Shown: piece after piece, positions 41,761-51,476 of the stretch | Layout of the letters: each line of letters starts with the position of its first letter | Position numbering within the stretch: the first letter of the stretch is position 1 | Source: Levilactobacillus enshiensis | GTDB lineage: Bacteria; Bacillota; Bacilli; Lactobacillales; Lactobacillaceae | Assembly: GCF_007115095.1 (NCBI RefSeq) | Contig: NZ_SULH01000011.1 | Location: 1 to 64,000 of the forward strand | Length of the DNA stretch: 64,000 bases | Direction: 5' to 3' | Translations under genes and position numbers: made by a program | The notes under the pieces: generated by a model | Told to the model about the DNA's origin: nothing | The model's input: the letters and a program-made list of their open reading frames with translations, nothing else | Databases searched by the model: none

Positions 41761-44700
41761 GTGCGTTGGATGAATAAACATTATATTTGGAATGTCTTAG
41801 GATGGTTAGTGATTGTGTTGCTAGCCGTCCTAACGATTCCTAATATGAGTAAATTGGTAGCGGATAAGGGCCAGATTACGGTACCTAACAGCTACCAAAG
41901 TACGCGGGCAACCAACATGCAAAAGCAATGGGGCCGTTCACAGCGAGGAACGACCGCTGTCGTTGTGGTTTTTAACAACGGTGATTCAGCACTGACCGCA
42001 AGTCAAAATACGCAGATCGACAAGACCATTAATCGAATCAAGTCACATGAAGACCAATATGAGATTCGGTCAATGACGGCGGCGAGTGATAGTTCGACGG
42101 CCGCTTCACAATTAATTTCGAAAGACAAGAGCACCCAGTTATTACAGCTGAACGTGCACAAGAGTTCCAGTCATTCTGTCGCATCGATTCGCTCGCAGAT
42201 CACGAAGCTAGCGAAGACCAGTGGTGTGAAGACCTACGTGACCGGGGCTGACGTTTTAAATCAAGACTTCTCGGACGCCACACAAGCTGGGGTTCAGAAG
42301 ACCGAAATTATTGCGGCCGTCTTTATCTTCCTAGTCCTTTGGTTAGTCTTCCGGTCACCAGTGACGCCACTCTTCTCACTGCTGACCGTTGGGGTGTCCG
42401 TGATCACCTCAATCTCCGTGGTGGCCAACTTGGTCGACCGCTTCAACTTCCCATTCTCTAATTTTACCCAGGTCTTCATCGTGATCGTCCTGTTCGGGAT
42501 TGGGACCGACTATAACATCTTGCTCTATAACGAGTTTCGAGAGCGACTCGCAAGGGGGAAAGACCGATACACAGCGACTAAGGAGGCCATTAAAATTGGT
42601 GGGCGAACGGTGCTGTATTCCGGCCTATCCGTTTTAATTGGGATGAGTGTGTTGGGCTTTGCCAACTTCTCTCTGTACCGTTCAGCCGTTGGTATTGCCG
42701 TCGGGGTCGTGGTCCTACTGGCTGTGCTCCTGACGTTGAATCCATTCTTCATGGCTATCTGTGGTCCACACATGTTCTGGCCCATTAAGAAATTCCAAGG
42801 TGAAGGCGACAGCCGGCTCTGGCATGGGATGGCGAAACACGCAATGATTCGGCCAATCATCACCCTGATTGTGACCGGAATCGTGTTTGTCCCGTTGGCC
42901 CTGTCCTCACACGGAACACTGGATTACGACAACTTAGTTGAAATTGGGGACAGTGTGCCCGCTAAGCAAGGATTTAAGATCGTTCAGAGTCATTTTTCCA
43001 AAGGAACTGCTGAACCAACGACCATTTATATTCAGAGTGATCACAAGTTAGACAATGAAAAATCGCTCTTACTGATCGACCGGTTGACCAAACAATTACA
43101 AGGGTCAACGGGAGTTAAGACCGTAGCATCCGCAACTCAGCCCGGGGGAAAGGCCATTAAGGCCTTGTATGTCCGTAATCAAATGAGCACGGTCACCAGT
43201 GGATTAGTTAAGGCCCAAAAAGGGGTCAATAAAGTCAATAAGGGCCTGAAGTCGGCTAACAGCCAATTGAGTAAGCAGAACGTGGCTAGTTCCGTCAAAT
43301 CAGCTAAAACGTTGGCCTCTGGTGCACAGCAGGTCAGCACGGGAACGAGTCAACTCCAATCCGCGATTGCCCAGGTATCAACCGGGGTCAACGCCTTGAA
43401 CAGTCAGGTCTCTTCGGCCTCAGGCGGGAAACAGGCGGCACAGCTGGCTGAACTAGAATCAGCCTTGCCGCAGTTAAATGCAGCCATTCAGCAGCTGAAC
43501 ACACAAGTTTCTGCTAATTCGACGAGTACCAGTGGCGTCACGAGTTCGTTGACGACTATTGGGACACAGACCAAGGATATTGCCACGCAACTCCAGAATA
43601 TCAAGAGCAGTGTCGGTAACTTGCCAAGTGTCAGTGCCAGCACGGTAGCTGCCGCGTTTAGTGCCCAAGGTGTGCCACTGTCGGCTGCGCAAAAGCAGGT
43701 CTTGGCAGGTGTTCTGGAACAGCAGACCGCTGCTCAGAACCAGTTGAAGGCGTCCTTGAGCAGTTCACTGACGAAGATTGGGAGCGATGCGAGTGCCATT
43801 GGTGCCGCTGACCAAAGTGTTGCTGGTCAGTTACAGTCGCTTCAAAGTTCAACGGCAACGTTACAAAGCGCGGTTGCCACGTTGGCACAGAATTCAAATC
43901 GAGTCTTACCGGGAGCAACAACCGCCTTACAGAAGGCTAGTTCGCAAAGTAGCCAGCTAGCGAGTGCCACCGGTCAGTTGTCGAGTGCCATGTTCAACAT
44001 CAATGGCAAGATGCCAGGCCTGGTTTCCGGAGCGAGTCAAGTGGCTGCTGGCAACCAGACTATGGCCGAAAAATTGGCGGCCATGAGCAAACAGTTGACG
44101 GCACTGCGCAAGGGCCTGACCTCGGCATCGACTGGGTTGACGCAAGTTTCCAGTGGGGTCGGTACGGCCAATGTTTACCTGAAGGGTCTGCAAAAGTCGG
44201 CGGCCGCCGAGACCTTCTACATTCCAAGCAAGCAATTGCACGGGAGCACGTTCAAGGAATCCCTGAACACGTACATGTCGCCAAGCCGTAAGATCACCAA
44301 GCTGACGGTCGTCTTAAAGGATGACCCGAGCTCGGCTGCTGCGATGGCCCGGTTACCTAAACTGGAAAAGGTCGTCACGGGCTCGCTGAAGGGAACCAGT
44401 CTCAGTGGGGCCAAGGTCGCCTTTGGTGGAAATACCTCGCAGACTAACGATATCAACGAGATGGCCTCTGGTGACTTTACGCGGACCGTCATTATCATGT
44501 TGGCTGGGATCTTTATTGCCTTAATGGTAGTGACCCGTTCTCTGGTGCAACCAATCGTGATCGAGGGGATCCTCATCGTTGCTTACTCGGGAGCGTTGAC
44601 CATCGTTCACTGGTTGGTCAAACCAGTCTTGGGGGCAGATATGCTGACGTGGAATACACCGTTCTTCACGTTTGTCATGTTGGTCTCCTTAGGGGTCGAC

Positions 44701-45045
44701 TACTCGATCTTCCTGATGCGGAAATATCGTGAGTTCTTACATGAGCCGGGGGCAACGAGCGACAAGATGCTGCGCGCCGCAACCGTGATTGGGACCGTCG
44801 TTATTTCTGCCGGTATCATTTTGAGCGGGACGTTTGCCGCACTGATTCCTTCCGGGGTCATGACGCTGATTCAAATTGCGTTGGCCGTGATTATTGGGAT
44901 CGTCTTGCTGGTCATCCTATTGCCAATCGTGATGCCAGCCGTCATGAAGATCACGTACCCATACCCGTACTCTAAGATGGGTGAGGCACCGGTCAATGAT
45001 GAAGGTGCTGATCGTCCACAAACGCGGCGTCAGCAGAAAGATTAG
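41761..45045 (+). CDS. MMPL/RND family transporter
   Basis: A 1094-residue membrane exporter. TM1 at about 10-27; a first group of five helices at about 180-345 (for example IAAVFIFLVLWLVF, with the GIGTDYNILLYNEF motif of MMPL proteins); a second group at about 920-1070 with SLGVDYSIFLMRKYREF. Between them, about 455-830, is a long extracytoplasmic segment rich in Ala, Ser, Gln and Thr with heptad-like spacing, expected to be coiled coil. The start is GTG with AAAGGAGG. Such proteins export lipids, peptides or drugs; the substrate is unknown. The Rrf2 gene upstream is the likely regulator. Confidence 0.92.
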   Translation: MRWMNKHYIWNVLGWLVIVLLAVLTIPNMSKLVADKGQITVPNSYQSTRATNMQKQWGRSQRGTTAVVVVFNNGDSALTASQNTQIDKTINRIKSHEDQYEIRSMTAASDSSTAASQLISKDKSTQLLQLNVHKSSSHSVASIRSQITKLAKTSGVKTYVTGADVLNQDFSDATQAGVQKTEIIAAVFIFLVLWLVFRSPVTPLFSLLTVGVSVITSISVVANLVDRFNFPFSNFTQVFIVIVLFGIGTDYNILLYNEFRERLARGKDRYTATKEAIKIGGRTVLYSGLSVLIGMSVLGFANFSLYRSAVGIAVGVVVLLAVLLTLNPFFMAICGPHMFWPIKKFQGEGDSRLWHGMAKHAMIRPIITLIVTGIVFVPLALSSHGTLDYDNLVEIGDSVPAKQGFKIVQSHFSKGTAEPTTIYIQSDHKLDNEKSLLLIDRLTKQLQGSTGVKTVASATQPGGKAIKALYVRNQMSTVTSGLVKAQKGVNKVNKGLKSANSQLSKQNVASSVKSAKTLASGAQQVSTGTSQLQSAIAQVSTGVNALNSQVSSASGGKQAAQLAELESALPQLNAAIQQLNTQVSANSTSTSGVTSSLTTIGTQTKDIATQLQNIKSSVGNLPSVSASTVAAAFSAQGVPLSAAQKQVLAGVLEQQTAAQNQLKASLSSSLTKIGSDASAIGAADQSVAGQLQSLQSSTATLQSAVATLAQNSNRVLPGATTALQKASSQSSQLASATGQLSSAMFNINGKMPGLVSGASQVAAGNQTMAEKLAAMSKQLTALRKGLTSASTGLTQVSSGVGTANVYLKGLQKSAAAETFYIPSKQLHGSTFKESLNTYMSPSRKITKLTVVLKDDPSSAAAMARLPKLEKVVTGSLKGTSLSGAKVAFGGNTSQTNDINEMASGDFTRTVIIMLAGIFIALMVVTRSLVQPIVIEGILIVAYSGALTIVHWLVKPVLGADMLTWNTPFFTFVMLVSLGVDYSIFLMRKYREFLHEPGATSDKMLRAATVIGTVVISAGIILSGTFAALIPSGVMTLIQIALAVIIGIVLLVILLPIVMPAVMKITYPYPYSKMGEAPVNDEGADRPQTRRQQKD

Positions 45046-45482
45046 CAGTTAGACGAGATGTGAAGTGGGGGAACCTCGACCACTAGCACATTCAGTTGCT
45101 GTGGGGTAGGATTCGGTCTGCACGCACATTGTCGTCTGGCGGTTAATCACTAAATATGATGCAAAATAGGTATCAAGACCGTTCACCTTAGAGTGGGCGC
45201 TCCTGATACCTATTTATTTTGGTGGAAATTTGTTGCTATTCAATTCCCCAATGGTAGCTTATACTTGAAGTTAGCGATCAGAGTTGATACTAAACATTCA
45301 CGGTGCGCGCCAATTGACAACAGGTTGTGTCATTGCGAGTGCAACCGAGTTGAACGCGACTGCAGCCAAGCGGTCGGTTCTCAGACGGCCAACGCGGCTT
45401 GATTCAAGTTTGATGACCGGTAAAAGAACAGGATTGAATTAATTAAAAAATAAAACCAAGTTTCAGAAAGGAAGATTTATTC
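45046..45482. other. intergenic region, terminator only
   Basis: 437 bases between the exporter and trmK. It holds the terminator at 45163-45220 and, further on, no supported gene; small open frames have no ribosome binding site or homology that I recognise. AAAGGAAG (45468-45475) is the trmK binding site. Confidence 0.5.
45163..45220. terminator. terminator after the MMPL gene
   Basis: AAAATAGGTATCA (45163-45175) pairs with TGATACCTATTT (45203-45214), followed by ATTTT. It lies about 120 bases past the stop codon. Confidence 0.75.
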
Positions 45483-46190
45483 ATGGATGCAGACCATCTT
45501 TCACAACGATTAGCCATTGTTGCCAGCTACGTCCCCCAAGGGGCCCGATTGGCCGACATTGGGACCGATCACGCCTATTTACCCGTGAATTTAGCGAAGA
45601 ACGGCGTCATCGTCGGTGGCGTTGCCGGGGAGGTCGTTCCCGGACCATTTAAAAATGCCGAACACGAGATTACCCGTGAGGGACTGGGCGACCAAATCAC
45701 GGCGCGCTTAGCCAATGGGCTTCAAGCAATCGTGCCCGATGACCACATTGATACGGTCGCTATTGCGGGGATGGGCGGGGCACTCATCACCCAGATCTTG
45801 ACGCAAGACTTCGACCGGCTAGCTGGCGTGTCGCGTCTAGTTCTTCAGCCTAACGTGGGCGAGATGACCGTGCGCCGTTTCCTAATGACCCACGGCTTTC
45901 AACTGGTGGCGGAACAGATTGTGGCGGAAGACGGCCACACCTACGAAATTCTGGTCGCGGACCGTAACGCTAGTCCCGAACAATATGATGAGGAGACGTT
46001 ACGCTTTGGACCGTACCTGTTGGCGGAACACAATGACATTTTTGTGGCCAAATGGCAACGCGAGTTAACGCGAACCGGTGAGGTGCTGCAACAGGTCGAA
46101 TCGGCCCATGAGGTGCCAGCAGAAAAGGTTGCCGAGTTACAGACGAAGATTCAGCAGATCAAGGAGGTCTTGCAACGTGTTGGTGCGTGA
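45483..46190 (+). CDS. trmK: tRNA (adenine(22)-N1)-methyltransferase TrmK
   Basis: A 235-residue SAM-dependent enzyme. The N-terminal Rossmann domain has ADIGTDHAYLPV (about 22-33), the characteristic motif I of TrmK, followed by GEVVPGPFKNAE and IAGMGGALITQIL. The C-terminal part is a coiled coil (LTRTGEVLQQVESAHEVPAEKVAELQ region). AAAGGAAG precedes the ATG. It overlaps the nif3 gene by 14 bases, as in the conserved Firmicute pair. Confidence 0.95.
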   Translation: MDADHLSQRLAIVASYVPQGARLADIGTDHAYLPVNLAKNGVIVGGVAGEVVPGPFKNAEHEITREGLGDQITARLANGLQAIVPDDHIDTVAIAGMGGALITQILTQDFDRLAGVSRLVLQPNVGEMTVRRFLMTHGFQLVAEQIVAEDGHTYEILVADRNASPEQYDEETLRFGPYLLAEHNDIFVAKWQRELTRTGEVLQQVESAHEVPAEKVAELQTKIQQIKEVLQRVGA

Positions 46191-46983
46191 GTTAGTCGAT
46201 CGTTTTGAACAGTTTGCCCCGAAGACTTGGGCAGAACCTGGTGATCCAGTGGGGCTGCAGTTAGGGAGTCTGGATGCCGAGGTCCACAAGGTTCTGGTGA
46301 CCTTAGACGTTCGACCAGAAGTGGTCGCAGAGGCCATTGCGGTAGGCGCTGACTTTATCTTCGCCCATCATCCGATGATGTTTCATCCGGCCAAAAATCT
46401 GGACTTAGCGGTACCACAGAATCAAATGTACGCGACCCTTTTGAAACATGACATTACCGTTTACGGGGCCCATACGAATCTGGATAGTGCACCTGGTGGC
46501 ATGAATGATTGGTTAGCCAGTGCACTGGGTCTCCATGACGTGGCCGGTCTAGTTCCTAGCAACGGTACAACGGCGACCCCAGAGATTACGATGGGGCGAA
46601 TCGGGACCTTGGCTCAGTCAACGACGGTCAAAGCGTTTGCCGAACAATGTAAGACCATCTTTAAGGTCAAAGGCTTGCGGTTGATCAGCCAGACCCCAGA
46701 TGCGCCGGTCAGTCGCGTGGCCGTTCTGGGTGGCTCTGGTGGTCCCTTTTACCAAACGGCGTTGGCGAAGGGCGCCGACGTTTACGTGACGGGGGATATT
46801 TCCTATCATCCCGGACACGACATGATTGCTGCTGGCCTCAATGTGGTTGACCCTGGTCACCACATTGAAAGTATCTGTAAACCACACCTGACGCAGCTTT
46901 TCCGCCAATGGGCACAGGAAAATAACTGGCCAATTACCGTGGTGCCATCTACGCTAAACACTGACCCGTTTACTTTTCTTTGA
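46177..46983 (+). CDS. Nif3-like dinuclear metal center protein
   Basis: A 268-residue NIF3/DUF34 family protein forming hexameric rings with two metal ions per subunit. Metal ligands appear in FAHHPMMFHP (HH), GAHTNLDSAPGG (H and D), and the C-terminal HHIES. Function is not firmly known; GTP cyclohydrolase I type 2 is an old misnomer. The start is GTG 46177, eight bases after AAGGAGGT (46161-46168), inside the end of trmK. Confidence 0.93.
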   Translation: MLVRELVDRFEQFAPKTWAEPGDPVGLQLGSLDAEVHKVLVTLDVRPEVVAEAIAVGADFIFAHHPMMFHPAKNLDLAVPQNQMYATLLKHDITVYGAHTNLDSAPGGMNDWLASALGLHDVAGLVPSNGTTATPEITMGRIGTLAQSTTVKAFAEQCKTIFKVKGLRLISQTPDAPVSRVAVLGGSGGPFYQTALAKGADVYVTGDISYHPGHDMIAAGLNVVDPGHHIESICKPHLTQLFRQWAQENNWPITVVPSTLNTDPFTFL

Positions 46984-47039
46984 TCCCGAAAACGCGTACA
47001 CTAATTTTGGAAGTTAATTTAATTGAGGAGTGATTCATT

Positions 47040-48281
47040 TTGGCAAAGTATGAAAATTTGATTCCCCGGTTTTTAAAATACGTGAAGATCAATACCCGGT
47101 CCACACCGAACTCCACGACTGTTCCCTCTAACGAGCGGCTGACGAAGTTCGCTGAGGGATTGGTGACGGACTTGAAGGCCATTGGGCTGGACAACGTTCA
47201 CATCAACGCGCAATCAAGCTACGTTTACGCGACCCTGCCGGCGAATACCACCAAGCAGGTGCAAAAGATCGGGTTCATTTCCCACTTTGACACGGCTGAC
47301 TTTAACAGCGAGGACATTACCCCCAAATTTGTCGAAAACTACGATGGCCACTCCGTCATCAAGCTCGATGATGCGGGTAAGTACACGTTGGATCCAGCCG
47401 TTTTCCCTAATTTGAAAAACTACAAGGGTGACACCTTGATCACCACCGATGGCAGCACGTTACTGGGGGCCGATGACAAGTCTGGGGTCGCTGAAATCAT
47501 GGCGGCTGCCGAATATCTACTAGCCCACCCAGAAATCAAGCACGGTGAAATCGAAATTGGCCTTGGCCCCGATGAAGAAATCGGTACGGGTGCCGACCAC
47601 TTTGACGTCAAGGACTTTGGCGCCGACATTGCTTACACGGTCGATGGCGGTCCGCTGGGACAATTGGAATATGAGACCTTTAACGCTGCCGATGCACAGG
47701 TCGACGTGACGGGGACTAACGTTCACCCCGCCGAGGCCAAAGGGGTCATGGTCAATGCGTCTCAGGTTGCCATGGACTTCCATGCCGCGTTACCTGAACA
47801 TGACCGTCCAGAAAACACAGAGGGTCGGGAAGGCTTCTTCCACCTGTACAGCATGACCGGGACCGTTGATTCAGCTCATCTGAGCTACATTATTCGGGAT
47901 CACGATCGTCAGGTCTTTGAAGACCGCAAAAAGCTGTTCCAAGGTGTCGCTGACCAACTGAATAAGCAATACGGGTCAAACCGGGTTCAGGTCACCATTA
48001 AGGATCAGTATTACAACATGCGCGAAGTCATCGAGAAGGATATGACGGTCGTCGATTTGGCCAAGCAGGCGCTGGAAGAACTCGACATTAAGCCACTGAT
48101 TTTCCCTGTTCGTGGGGGGACTGACGGGTCCAAGATTTCCTTTATGGGCTTACCAACGCCAAACTTATTTGCTGGTGGCGAGAACATGCACGGTCGGTTC
48201 GAATACGTTTCCGAACAGACCATGGAAAAGGCAACCGATGTGGTCATCAAGATTGCCCAACTCGCCGAAGCACAGGCATAA
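47040..48281 (+). CDS. pepT: peptidase T (tripeptidase)
   Basis: A 413-residue M20B metallopeptidase releasing the N-terminal residue of tripeptides. Di-zinc ligands: His in [10 protein letters not shown], Asp in LLGADDKSG, Glu-Glu in GPDEEIGTG, Asp in YTVDGG and His in [12 protein letters not shown]. Length is typical. Start is TTG 47040 with GAGGAG upstream. Peptide use of this kind fits a proteolytic lactic acid bacterium. The CtsR box lies only eight bases past its stop. Confidence 0.96.
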   Translation: MAKYENLIPRFLKYVKINTRSTPNSTTVPSNERLTKFAEGLVTDLKAIGLDNVHINAQSSYVYATLPANTTKQVQKIGFISHFDTADFNSEDITPKFVENYDGHSVIKLDDAGKYTLDPAVFPNLKNYKGDTLITTDGSTLLGADDKSGVAEIMAAAEYLLAHPEIKHGEIEIGLGPDEEIGTGADHFDVKDFGADIAYTVDGGPLGQLEYETFNAADAQVDVTGTNVHPAEAKGVMVNASQVAMDFHAALPEHDRPENTEGREGFFHLYSMTGTVDSAHLSYIIRDHDRQVFEDRKKLFQGVADQLNKQYGSNRVQVTIKDQYYNMREVIEKDMTVVDLAKQALEELDIKPLIFPVRGGTDGSKISFMGLPTPNLFAGGENMHGRFEYVSEQTMEKATDVVIKIAQLAEAQA

Positions 48282-48288
48282 ATTAATT

Positions 48289-48305
48289 GGTCAAAATAGG
48301 TCAAA
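48289..48305. promoter_or_regulatory. CtsR operator
   Basis: Two direct GGTCAAA heptamers (48289-48295 and 48299-48305) separated by three bases, the known CtsR recognition pattern in Firmicutes. It sits just upstream of TTGATT (48311-48316) - 16 bases - TAGAAT (48333-48338), a likely promoter for clpB. Confidence 0.88.
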
Positions 48306-48310
48306 TTATT

Positions 48311-48338
48311 TTGATTTTGGTCTAAAATCAGTTAGAAT
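48311..48338 (+). promoter_or_regulatory. likely clpB promoter under CtsR
   Basis: TTGATT, 16-base spacer, TAGAAT, beginning six bases after the CtsR box. The resulting leader would be about 230 bases long. Confidence 0.6.
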
Positions 48339-48351
48339 ATGAGTGAAAAAT

Positions 48352-48382
48352 GGAGGTTGACCTAAGGGTTGCCTCTTTTTTT
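48352..48382 (+). terminator. terminator-like hairpin in the clpB leader
   Basis: GAGG-T-TGACC, loop TAAG, GGTTG-CCTC, followed by a run of seven T. Its position, a dozen bases after the presumed transcription start, makes it either the pepT terminator or an attenuator. Confidence 0.6.
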
Positions 48383-48573
48383 GAGGCGTGTGGTCCCGGC
48401 ATTTAGCTAACGAAGTTCAAGCTAGCTCATATTTTGATGGCTTAATAGTCAGCTGTGCGTTACCACATGTTGTTGGCTCACCTCAGCAGGACGCGCATCA
48501 ATTGATTAGTCCTCTGCGAGGTTGATCGTTTAAAATGAGACCAAATAATCAATTAATTTAAGGGGGACACACC

Positions 48574-51180
48574 ATGAATCCAGAAAAAATGACACAGGCA
48601 TTGACCGATGCGTTGACCGAAGCACAACACATTGCGATGACCAGAAAGCACCAGGCCGTGACGGTCGCTCACCTCTTCAAGTTCTTAATTCAGCCAGGAG
48701 AACTGGGCCGAGAGATCCTCGCCGATGCGGGTGCGAACATCACCAATGTCGATGGTGAACTCGACCGGGAGCTGGACGCCATCAGTACGGTTTCCGGTAG
48801 CGGCATCCAGTATGGTCAGGAATTTTCCCGCAATTTGACGGAACTATTGCAAAAGGCCGATGCCATCAAGGATGGCTATCATGACGACTTTATGGCTGTT
48901 GACACGGTTCTCATCGCCGTGATGCAACTCAACGGGGAGAGCCTGACGGATTACCTGAAGAGCCAAGGCTTGACGGAACAGATGGTCCGCAATGCGGTCG
49001 ATAAAGTTCGGGGTGGTGAACGCGTGACCTCGAAGAACCAAGAGGATCAGTACAAGGCACTTGAAAAGTATGGTATTGACCTCGTCAAGGCCATGCGTAG
49101 TGGCAAGATCGATCCCATCATTGGTCGGGATGATGAAATCCTGTCAGTGATTCGAATCCTGTCGCGTAAGACTAAGAATAATCCCGTTTTGATTGGGGAA
49201 GCCGGTGTCGGCAAGACTGCCATCGTCGAAGGGCTCGCGCAACGGATTGTGCGCGGGGATGTTCCAGATAATTTGAAAGACAAGACCATTTTCTCGCTGG
49301 ATATGGGATCCTTGATTGCCGGCGCCAAGTACCGGGGCGAGTTTGAGGAACGGTTAAAGGCCGTCCTGAAGGAAGTTACCAAGAGCGATGGCCAGATCAT
49401 CATGTTCATCGATGAAATTCATAACATTGTCGGGGCTGGTAAGGCGGAAGGTAGTATGGACGCCGGCAACCTGCTCAAACCAATGTTGGCCCGGGGTGAA
49501 CTTCACTTGATTGGGGCCACTACGCTCGACGAATACCGGGAATACCTGGAAAAAGACAAGGCATTAGCCCGGCGGTTCCAACGAGTCTTGGTCAATGAAC
49601 CCAGCATCGACGACACCGTCACCATCCTACGGGGCTTACGTGAACGATTTGAAATCCATCACGGCGTCAAGATTCACGACAACGCGTTGATTGCGGCGGC
49701 CAAACTGTCTGACCGCTACTTGACCGACCGGTTTCTCCCCGATAAGGCGATCGACCTCGTTGACGAGGCTTCCGCGTCTATCCGCGTCGAAATGAATTCG
49801 GCACCGACCGAACTGGATCAGGCCCGGCGGCAAATGATGCGTATGCAAGTCGAACAAACGGCACTCAAGCAAGAAACCGATGAGGCCTCACAGAAGCGGC
49901 TGACGGAATTGAACAAAGAACTTGCCGACATCAAGGAAAAAGTCGACAAGTTAAGTGCCCAGTGGAATCAGGAAAAGACGGCCATCAAGCGCGTTGGGGA
50001 CAAGAAGACCGAACTCGACACAGCGAAGCGAGATTTGGAAAATGCCGAATCCGCCTATGACCTGAATAAGGCGGCTGAACTCCAACACGGGACGATCCCA
50101 CGCCTGCAACGTGAATTAACCGAATTGGAAAAGCAGGATCAGAACCAAAACTGGTTGGTTTCCGAATCCGTCACTGAAAATGAGATTGCGGCGGTCGTCA
50201 GTCGGATGACGGGCATCCCCGTGACCAAGTTGGTCCAGGGCGAACGGGAAAAACTGTTGAAGCTTGCAGACCGGTTACATGATCGCGTCGTGGGGCAAGA
50301 CCAAGCGGTTTCGGCCGTAGCCGATGCGGTGCTGCGTTCCCGGGCGGGACTCCAAGATCCCACCAAACCTTTAGGCTCATTTCTCTTCTTAGGACCAACC
50401 GGGGTCGGGAAGACGGAACTAGCTAAAGCATTGGCTGAGAACCTCTTTGATAGTGAAGATCACATGGTGCGCATTGACATGTCCGAGTACATGGAGAAGG
50501 AATCCGTATCCCGATTGGTCGGCGCGGCTCCCGGTTATGTGGGCTACGAGGAAGGCGGCCAATTGACCGAGGCGGTACGGCGTAACCCTTACACCATCGT
50601 CTTATTTGATGAAGTTGAGAAGGCCCATCCAGATGTCTTTAACCTGTTGCTACAAGTCTTAGATGATGGTCGCTTAACGGATAGTCAGGGGCGCACGGTC
50701 GACTTCAAGAACACGATTTTGATCATGACGTCGAACCTGGGATCGGACCTCCTGTTGCAGGGAACGGACGACCAGGGGCATATCAGTCCGGATGCGCAAA
50801 AGCAAGTTGCCCAGTTGCTCCAGGCCCATTTCCGGCCAGAATTCTTGAACCGAATCGACGAAACGATCATGTTCACGCCGCTGTCTTTAGCCGATGTGCA
50901 ACAGATTGTGGTCAAATTGGTGGCCCACTTGGCAGTTCGGCTGCATGAACAGCAGTTAGACTTGACGATCACTCCGGCAGCCCAGGCCTGGATCGCTAAG
51001 TCGGGCTACTTACCAGCATATGGTGCCCGGCCGCTACAACGATTTATCACGACACACGTGGAAACGCCACTAGCCAAGCAACTGATTGCGGGTGAGGTGC
51101 CAGCCAACAGCCTGATTACGATTGATGTGGCAGATGACCAGCTCCAATTCACACACACCCCGCTGGCCGTAAAAGACTAA
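48574..51180 (+). CDS. clpB: ATP-dependent chaperone ClpB
   Basis: An 868-residue hexameric disaggregase. N-domain 1-150; AAA1 with Walker [10 protein letters not shown] (about 208-216) and Walker [10 protein letters not shown]; the M-domain coiled coil at about 400-525, which distinguishes ClpB from ClpC; AAA2 with GPTGVGKTE (about 606-614) and [15 protein letters not shown]. It works with DnaK to rescue aggregated proteins. AAGGGGG precedes the ATG. The CtsR box 270 bases upstream indicates heat-shock repression. Monocistronic with its own terminator. Confidence 0.97.
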   Translation: MNPEKMTQALTDALTEAQHIAMTRKHQAVTVAHLFKFLIQPGELGREILADAGANITNVDGELDRELDAISTVSGSGIQYGQEFSRNLTELLQKADAIKDGYHDDFMAVDTVLIAVMQLNGESLTDYLKSQGLTEQMVRNAVDKVRGGERVTSKNQEDQYKALEKYGIDLVKAMRSGKIDPIIGRDDEILSVIRILSRKTKNNPVLIGEAGVGKTAIVEGLAQRIVRGDVPDNLKDKTIFSLDMGSLIAGAKYRGEFEERLKAVLKEVTKSDGQIIMFIDEIHNIVGAGKAEGSMDAGNLLKPMLARGELHLIGATTLDEYREYLEKDKALARRFQRVLVNEPSIDDTVTILRGLRERFEIHHGVKIHDNALIAAAKLSDRYLTDRFLPDKAIDLVDEASASIRVEMNSAPTELDQARRQMMRMQVEQTALKQETDEASQKRLTELNKELADIKEKVDKLSAQWNQEKTAIKRVGDKKTELDTAKRDLENAESAYDLNKAAELQHGTIPRLQRELTELEKQDQNQNWLVSESVTENEIAAVVSRMTGIPVTKLVQGEREKLLKLADRLHDRVVGQDQAVSAVADAVLRSRAGLQDPTKPLGSFLFLGPTGVGKTELAKALAENLFDSEDHMVRIDMSEYMEKESVSRLVGAAPGYVGYEEGGQLTEAVRRNPYTIVLFDEVEKAHPDVFNLLLQVLDDGRLTDSQGRTVDFKNTILIMTSNLGSDLLLQGTDDQGHISPDAQKQVAQLLQAHFRPEFLNRIDETIMFTPLSLADVQQIVVKLVAHLAVRLHEQQLDLTITPAAQAWIAKSGYLPAYGARPLQRFITTHVETPLAKQLIAGEVPANSLITIDVADDQLQFTHTPLAVKD

Positions 51181-51188
51181 AGCTAGCG

Positions 51189-51234
51189 AAAAAGAAGAAG
51201 TTCTTGGTGGTCAGCACCAGGAGCTTCTTTTTTT
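51189..51234. terminator. terminator after clpB
   Basis: AAAAAGAAGAAG-TTCTTGGTG / CACCAGGAG-CTTCTTTTTTT. A strong stem with T-run nine bases after the stop codon. The remaining bases up to the dnaE promoter contain nothing recognised. Confidence 0.9.
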
Positions 51235-51435
51235 GGTCGGTGAGAGGAAAGTGCGGACCACCGTTTTAGCAATGTAAATGCGGAAATGACCCAAGGTGTC
51301 TTCGGCGGGCGCCCAGTTTCCCTGGAGTTGTAGCAATTAGTTGACGGGAGCTGGCCAACCATCGAGTGAAAATGAGCGGTATTCGGCAGTGAAGAACATT
51401 TGTTCGCCAGCCGAGTTTTAGGGCTTATTTTCTGG

Positions 51436-51441
51436 TATAAT
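51436..51441 (+). promoter_or_regulatory. extended -10 promoter of dnaE
   Basis: TGGTATAAT (TG at 51433-51434, box at 51436-51441), 36 bases before the start codon; no clear -35. Confidence 0.65.
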
Positions 51442-51476
51442 AATGTCAAACTAACTGAGAGAAAGGAGTGCTGACC

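Noticed and set aside
45193-45402. 69-codon frame between the MMPL gene and trmK
   Set aside because: Begins within the terminator, with no binding site or family resemblance.
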